NCBI GenBank assembly: GCA_029287105.1
Contig: JARFRT010000414.1
Location: forward strand, 1 to 8,594
Direction of reading: 5' to 3'
DNA length: 8,594 nt
Source: Akkermansiaceae bacterium
GTDB taxonomy: Bacteria > Verrucomicrobiota > Verrucomicrobiia > Verrucomicrobiales > Akkermansiaceae
The position numbers and the translations under genes are program-made. Below the pieces are notes generated by a model. The model worked only from the letters and a program-made list of their open reading frames with translations, ran no database searches and was not told the DNA's origin. Below, piece after piece: positions 5,438 through 8,594 of the stretch (position 1 is its first letter; each line of letters begins with the position of its first letter).

Positions 5438-6937
5438 ATGTACGTACTCGGAATAGACACAGGCACCCAAGGGACAAAGACACTGGTCTTTGATCTCGAA
5501 AAGGCGGCCGTCATCGCCGAGTCATCCCAGAGTTATGAAATGATCGAAGGGTTGCCGGAGGGGCACCGCGAGCAAGACCCGGCACTTTGGATCAAGGCGG
5601 TGAATTTTACCGTCAAAGACTGCCTGAGTCAGTTGGGTGACGCCGCGTCGAAGGTCGCGGCCATCGGTGTCAGCGGTCAGCAGCACGGACTGGTGGTGTT
5701 GGATGCGGAAAACCGGATTATCCGCCCGGCCAAGCTATGGTGCGATACCTCCACCACCGAGCAGTGCGAGGAAATTGCCCGGGCCTTCGGCGGTGCGCCG
5801 GGCCTGATCGAGCTGGCGGGGAATCCGATGCTGCCCGGCTACACCGCCCCCAAAATTCTTTGGCTGAAACAAAACGAACCTCAGAATTTCCAACGGATCG
5901 AGACCGTTCTTCTGCCCCACGATTTTATCAACTACTGGCTCACCGGGGTGAAGCGTATGGAGCCCGGCGACGCCTCGGGCACGGGGCTCTTTGACGTGCG
6001 CAACCGCCGCTGGTGCCGGGAGATCATCGATTTTATCGACCCGGGATTGCAGCACGCCTTGCCGGCGATCGGCTCGTCCCGCGACGTCCTCGGGCCGATC
6101 CGCCCTGAACTCGCCGACGCCTGGGGACTTGGACGCCAGGTGCTGGTCAGCGCCGGAGGGGGCGACAACATGATGGGTGCGATCGGTACGGGTAATGTCA
6201 GTAGCGGCCAGGTGACCGTGTCGCTCGGCACCAGCGGCACCGTCTATGGCGTGCAGAACCAACCTTTGATCGACCCCCAGGGGGAGGTGGCATCCTTCTG
6301 TGACTCCACCGACCATTGGTTGCCGTTGGTTTGCACGATGAATGCCACGGTGGTGACCGAGTCTGTAAGGAATCATTACGGTTGGGATCATGCCCGCATG
6401 GAGCAGGAGGTTTCCCAAGCCCCGATGGGAGCGGAGGGCTTGATGATGCTGCCGTATTTTCAGGGCGAGAGAACGCCCAGCTTGCCCGATGGCTGCGGCG
6501 TATTGCATGGCTTGAATATGTCCAACTACAAAGCCTCTAACATAATGCGCGCCGCGATGGAGGGGGTGAGTATGAGTGTGGGCTACGGGATGTTGCGTCT
6601 CTGTGAGCTGGGTTTTGAGCCGTCCTCGGTGAGGATCACCGGAGGCGGGGCAAAGAGCGCGGTGTGGCGACAGATTATCTCCGATGTGATTGGCCTGCCT
6701 CTGGTGGGATTGAAGACCGACGAGGGCGCTGCGTTAGGTGCTGCGCTTCAGGCGGCCGTCTCTTTTTTCCGACACAGCGGTGAGGATCTCAGCTATGAGG
6801 AGATCATCAGTTACGCGGTGATTCCCGACCCCGATACCTCGTGCGAGCCGGATGAGTCACGCCACGCATTCTATCAGGAGCTTCTCGCCAAGCAGCAGTA
6901 CCTCGTGGAAACCCTCCATATCCCCGGTTTCCTCTAA
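5438..6937 (+). CDS. xylB: xylulokinase-type FGGY carbohydrate kinase
   Basis: The likely reaction is phosphorylation of D-xylulose by ATP to xylulose 5-phosphate, the entry of xylose into the pentose phosphate pathway. The 499 residues match the usual FGGY length. Visible motifs are the first phosphate-binding loop GIDTGTQGTK (5-14), SGQQHG (79-84) in the sugar-binding region, the catalytic Asp243 in AGGGDN, the second phosphate loop SLGTSGTVY, GGGAKS (402-407) in the adenosine-binding part, and the family signature TDEGAALGAALQA near the C terminus. The GQQHG and GGGDN context points to xylulokinase over glycerol or gluconate kinase, but FGGY specificity cannot be settled by eye. No xylA, xylose regulator or transporter is in the window. 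The ATG at 5438 directly precedes the conserved YVLGIDTG and has no Shine-Dalgarno site. The acyltransferase gene follows 15 bases after the stop. Confidence 0.88.
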   Translation: MYVLGIDTGTQGTKTLVFDLEKAAVIAESSQSYEMIEGLPEGHREQDPALWIKAVNFTVKDCLSQLGDAASKVAAIGVSGQQHGLVVLDAENRIIRPAKLWCDTSTTEQCEEIARAFGGAPGLIELAGNPMLPGYTAPKILWLKQNEPQNFQRIETVLLPHDFINYWLTGVKRMEPGDASGTGLFDVRNRRWCREIIDFIDPGLQHALPAIGSSRDVLGPIRPELADAWGLGRQVLVSAGGGDNMMGAIGTGNVSSGQVTVSLGTSGTVYGVQNQPLIDPQGEVASFCDSTDHWLPLVCTMNATVVTESVRNHYGWDHARMEQEVSQAPMGAEGLMMLPYFQGERTPSLPDGCGVLHGLNMSNYKASNIMRAAMEGVSMSVGYGMLRLCELGFEPSSVRITGGGAKSAVWRQIISDVIGLPLVGLKTDEGAALGAALQAAVSFFRHSGEDLSYEEIISYAVIPDPDTSCEPDESRHAFYQELLAKQQYLVETLHIPGFL

Positions 6938-6952
6938 ACCGGCAGTCCTTGT

Positions 6953-7633
6953 ATGACGATGAGTAAAAGGTCGGAAATCAGAGGGACATGGAAGCAAGTG
7001 GCGGCGGGGAAAGTCGTGGCATTGCTGATGCGATTGGTAGGTCTGACCCTGCGCTATCGAGTTGAGGACCCGTCGGGGCAAAAGATGAAGGCCGCACCCG
7101 GTGTGCCCGTGATTTGGGTTTTTTGGCACAACTGCCTGTTTGCCGCGCCTCTTACCAAAACGAGATTCAGCGGCAGGGCGCCCGCGAGTGCGCTTGCCAG
7201 TGCCAGCCGGGACGGCGCGGTGATTGAGTCGGTGGTAACATGCTTCGGCGTCAAGACGGTGCGTGGCTCCAGCTCGCGGCGCGGCGTGGCGGCCCTGATC
7301 GCGCTCAAGAAAGCCCTCAAGGCAGGTCAACAGCTGTTTGTCACGCCTGACGGCCCGCGCGGCCCGCGCTATCACCTTCAGCCCGGTGTGATCAAGCTGG
7401 CACAATCCTCGGGCGCGCCGATCATTCCGGTGCGGTTCACCCACTCATCGAGTTGGCGACTGAAAAGCTGGGACCGGTTTCACATCCCGAAACCTTTCAG
7501 CAAGGTGTTGATCAGCATCGGTGAGGCCATTCAGATTCCGGCAAAATTGGATGAAAATGATTTTGAAACGTACCGCTTGAAGGTAGAGGGTGCCCTCAGG
7601 GAGGGCATCGATGATATGCCTAACAGTGACTAA
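6953..7633 (+). CDS. lysophospholipid acyltransferase family protein (DUF374 type)
   Basis: The 226-residue protein fits the DUF374 group of the LPLAT acyltransferase superfamily, whose members are thought to acylate lipids or lipid A-like acceptors at the inner membrane. Recognisable points are WHN (58-60) with the likely catalytic His59, SRDG (85-88), TVRGSSSRRG (102-111), TPDGPRGP (131-138) followed by QPG, IIPV (157-160), and SWDRFHIPKPFS (172-183) near the acceptor side. An amphipathic or weakly hydrophobic N-terminal stretch (about 16-33) may contact the membrane; there is no clear signal peptide. The acceptor and acyl donor cannot be told from sequence. Two ATGs (6953 and 6959) are both possible; neither has a Shine-Dalgarno site. 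The short gaps on either side (15 bases after xylB, 13 before folD) suggest one transcript. Confidence 0.87.
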   Translation: MTMSKRSEIRGTWKQVAAGKVVALLMRLVGLTLRYRVEDPSGQKMKAAPGVPVIWVFWHNCLFAAPLTKTRFSGRAPASALASASRDGAVIESVVTCFGVKTVRGSSSRRGVAALIALKKALKAGQQLFVTPDGPRGPRYHLQPGVIKLAQSSGAPIIPVRFTHSSSWRLKSWDRFHIPKPFSKVLISIGEAIQIPAKLDENDFETYRLKVEGALREGIDDMPNSD

Positions 7634-7646
7634 TCCAAACAGAACA

Positions 7647-8519
7647 ATGAACAACATAATCGATGGTAAATCAGTGGCGGAGCAGGTTCTCGCCGAGTGT
7701 CGTGAGGAAATCACAGCGTTGAAAAAAAACGGCATCACTCCGGGTCTCGCGGTGGTCCTGGTGGGTGAGGATCCCGCATCGAAAGTTTATGTCGGTTCCA
7801 AGGTTCGCAAATGTGCCGAGCTGGGCCTCCATTCCCGCAAGATCGAACTGCCGGTGGATGCCACCCAGGCCGAGGTGCTCGCGGTTGTCGAGGATCTCAA
7901 TGCCGATCCCCAAATTCACGGGATCCTGGTGCAGTCGCCACCCCCACCACAGATTGACGAGGAGGCGATCGTCCGGGCCATCAATCCCGCCAAGGACGTC
8001 GATGGGTTCCATCCGGAAAATGTCGCTAAGCTCGTGCTCGAGGACAGTTCGGGATTCGCCCCCTGCACTCCCGCAGGATGCATGCGCCTGCTCAAGGAGG
8101 CGGGGGTGGAGACATCCGGGGCGGAAGTGGTCGTGATCGGGCGCAGCATGATCGTAGGCAAACCCATGGCCCTGCTGCTGATGAGCAAGGAGGGGAACGC
8201 CACCGTGACGGTCGCCCATTCACGGACCGCGGATCTCGCCGCAGTCTGCCGGCGGGCCGATATCATCGTCGCCGCCATCGGTCGACCGGAGTTTGTGACC
8301 GCGGATATGGTCAAGGAGGGTGCCGCGGTGATCGACGTGGGCATCAACCGTGTCGATGACCCCGGCGCCAAGCGTGGCTACCGCCTGGTCGGCGACGTTG
8401 CCTTTGCGGAGGTAGCACCGAAGTGCGCGGCAATCACGCCGGTGCCCGGTGGTGTCGGCCCGATGACCATCGCCATGTTGATCTCCAACACCATCAAGGC
8501 CGCAAGACAGAGTTCCTAA
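7647..8519 (+). CDS. folD: methylenetetrahydrofolate dehydrogenase/cyclohydrolase FolD
   Basis: FolD is the bifunctional cytosolic enzyme that oxidises 5,10-methylene-THF to methenyl-THF with NADP and hydrolyses it to 10-formyl-THF, feeding purine and formyl-Met synthesis. The 290 residues match the E. coli length of 288. Tyr48 and Lys52 in SKVYVGSKVRKC are the YxxxK pair, with the catalytic Lys. Gln96 lies in the segment VQSPPPP, Asp117 and Asp119 in KDVDGFHP, the Rossmann motif is GRSMIVGKPMALLL, and PVPGGVGPMTIAML closes the C terminus. Most FolD proteins have VQLPLP where this one has VQSPPPP. The ATG at 7647 precedes the conserved IIDGK; a frame open from 7590 would overlap the acyltransferase gene. 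No Shine-Dalgarno site is visible. It is the last gene of the plus-strand run and is followed directly by terminator hairpins. Confidence 0.96.
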   Translation: MNNIIDGKSVAEQVLAECREEITALKKNGITPGLAVVLVGEDPASKVYVGSKVRKCAELGLHSRKIELPVDATQAEVLAVVEDLNADPQIHGILVQSPPPPQIDEEAIVRAINPAKDVDGFHPENVAKLVLEDSSGFAPCTPAGCMRLLKEAGVETSGAEVVVIGRSMIVGKPMALLLMSKEGNATVTVAHSRTADLAAVCRRADIIVAAIGRPEFVTADMVKEGAAVIDVGINRVDDPGAKRGYRLVGDVAFAEVAPKCAAITPVPGGVGPMTIAMLISNTIKAARQSS

Positions 8520-8567
8520 AAGAGGTTTCCAACCTCTTTCCGTAGAAAAGGTTTCCCTCCTTTTTTT
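8519..8567 (+). terminator. tandem terminator after folD
   Basis: A perfect 9-bp stem, AAAGAGGTT / AACCTCTTT with loop TCC (8519-8539), overlaps the last base of the folD stop codon. A second, weaker stem, AAAAGG / CCTTTT (8546-8551 with 8559-8564), runs into seven T residues (8561-8567). The two units share the wording AGGTTTCC and resemble a degenerate duplication of about 26 bases. The T-runs face the plus strand, as expected for the end of the panD-folD run. Confidence 0.8.
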
Positions 8568-8573
8568 CCACGG

Positions 8574-8594
8574 CTACTTCTTCATCTCCCAGAC
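8574..8594 (-). CDS. possible 3' end of a convergent gene (truncated by window)
   Basis: On the minus strand the last bases read as codons V-W-E-M-K-K followed by TAG. This could be the end of a gene converging on folD, with the hairpin region between. Six codons are far too few to prove a gene or suggest a function, so this is only a note for someone with the neighbouring sequence. Confidence 0.15.
   Translation of the reverse strand, partial: VWEMKK

Noticed and set aside
8583..8594. Adapter-like wording CATCTCC and AGAC at the 3' end
   Set aside because: Only a seven-base overlap with the Nextera i7-side adapter (CATCTCCGAGCC...), with the mosaic end itself absent; probably chance.

Overview
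This window reads as ordinary chromosome from a free-living Gram-negative-type bacterium, G+C-rich by eye. I suspect the Verrucomicrobiota (Verrucomicrobiae). That is a judgement from overall protein character, the long proline-rich SecG tail and the absence of Shine-Dalgarno sites, not from a marker gene. The first 15 bases are not genomic: they match the inner part of the Tn5/Nextera mosaic end, so genuine sequence starts at about base 16 and this is probably a contig edge.

Layout. On the minus strand, 1299 to 68 holds two consecutive genes for exported proteins of unknown function (207 and 196 residues), 17 bases apart. About 600 bases without a convincing gene follow (1300-1907). They contain an AT-rich block with a good extended -10 element pointing at the exported pair, a long perfect-core palindrome, and a probable terminator for the next gene. 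The translation-associated ATPase ychF lies on the minus strand (3023 to 1908). Divergent from it, six plus-strand genes follow with mostly short gaps: panD (aspartate 1-decarboxylase), secG (translocon subunit with a long tail), a rhomboid protease with an extra N-terminal part, xylB (xylulokinase-type sugar kinase), a DUF374-type lysophospholipid acyltransferase and folD (folate C1 enzyme). A tandem hairpin and T-rich terminator closes the run at 8519-8567, and a few codons of a possible convergent gene may end at 8574.

The plus-strand genes are mostly housekeeping: coenzyme A precursor supply, protein export, membrane proteolysis, sugar phosphorylation, lipid acylation and C1 metabolism. 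They look like a loose co-transcribed housekeeping run, not one pathway.

I find no CRISPR, mobile element, phage gene, tRNA or rRNA, and nothing I would call a new biological system. The most useful points are the adapter remnant, the lack of Shine-Dalgarno sequences at all nine starts with C-rich bases in their place at several, the TGTTC-N10-GAACA palindrome, the expanded rhomboid, and the in-frame secG/rhomboid junction.
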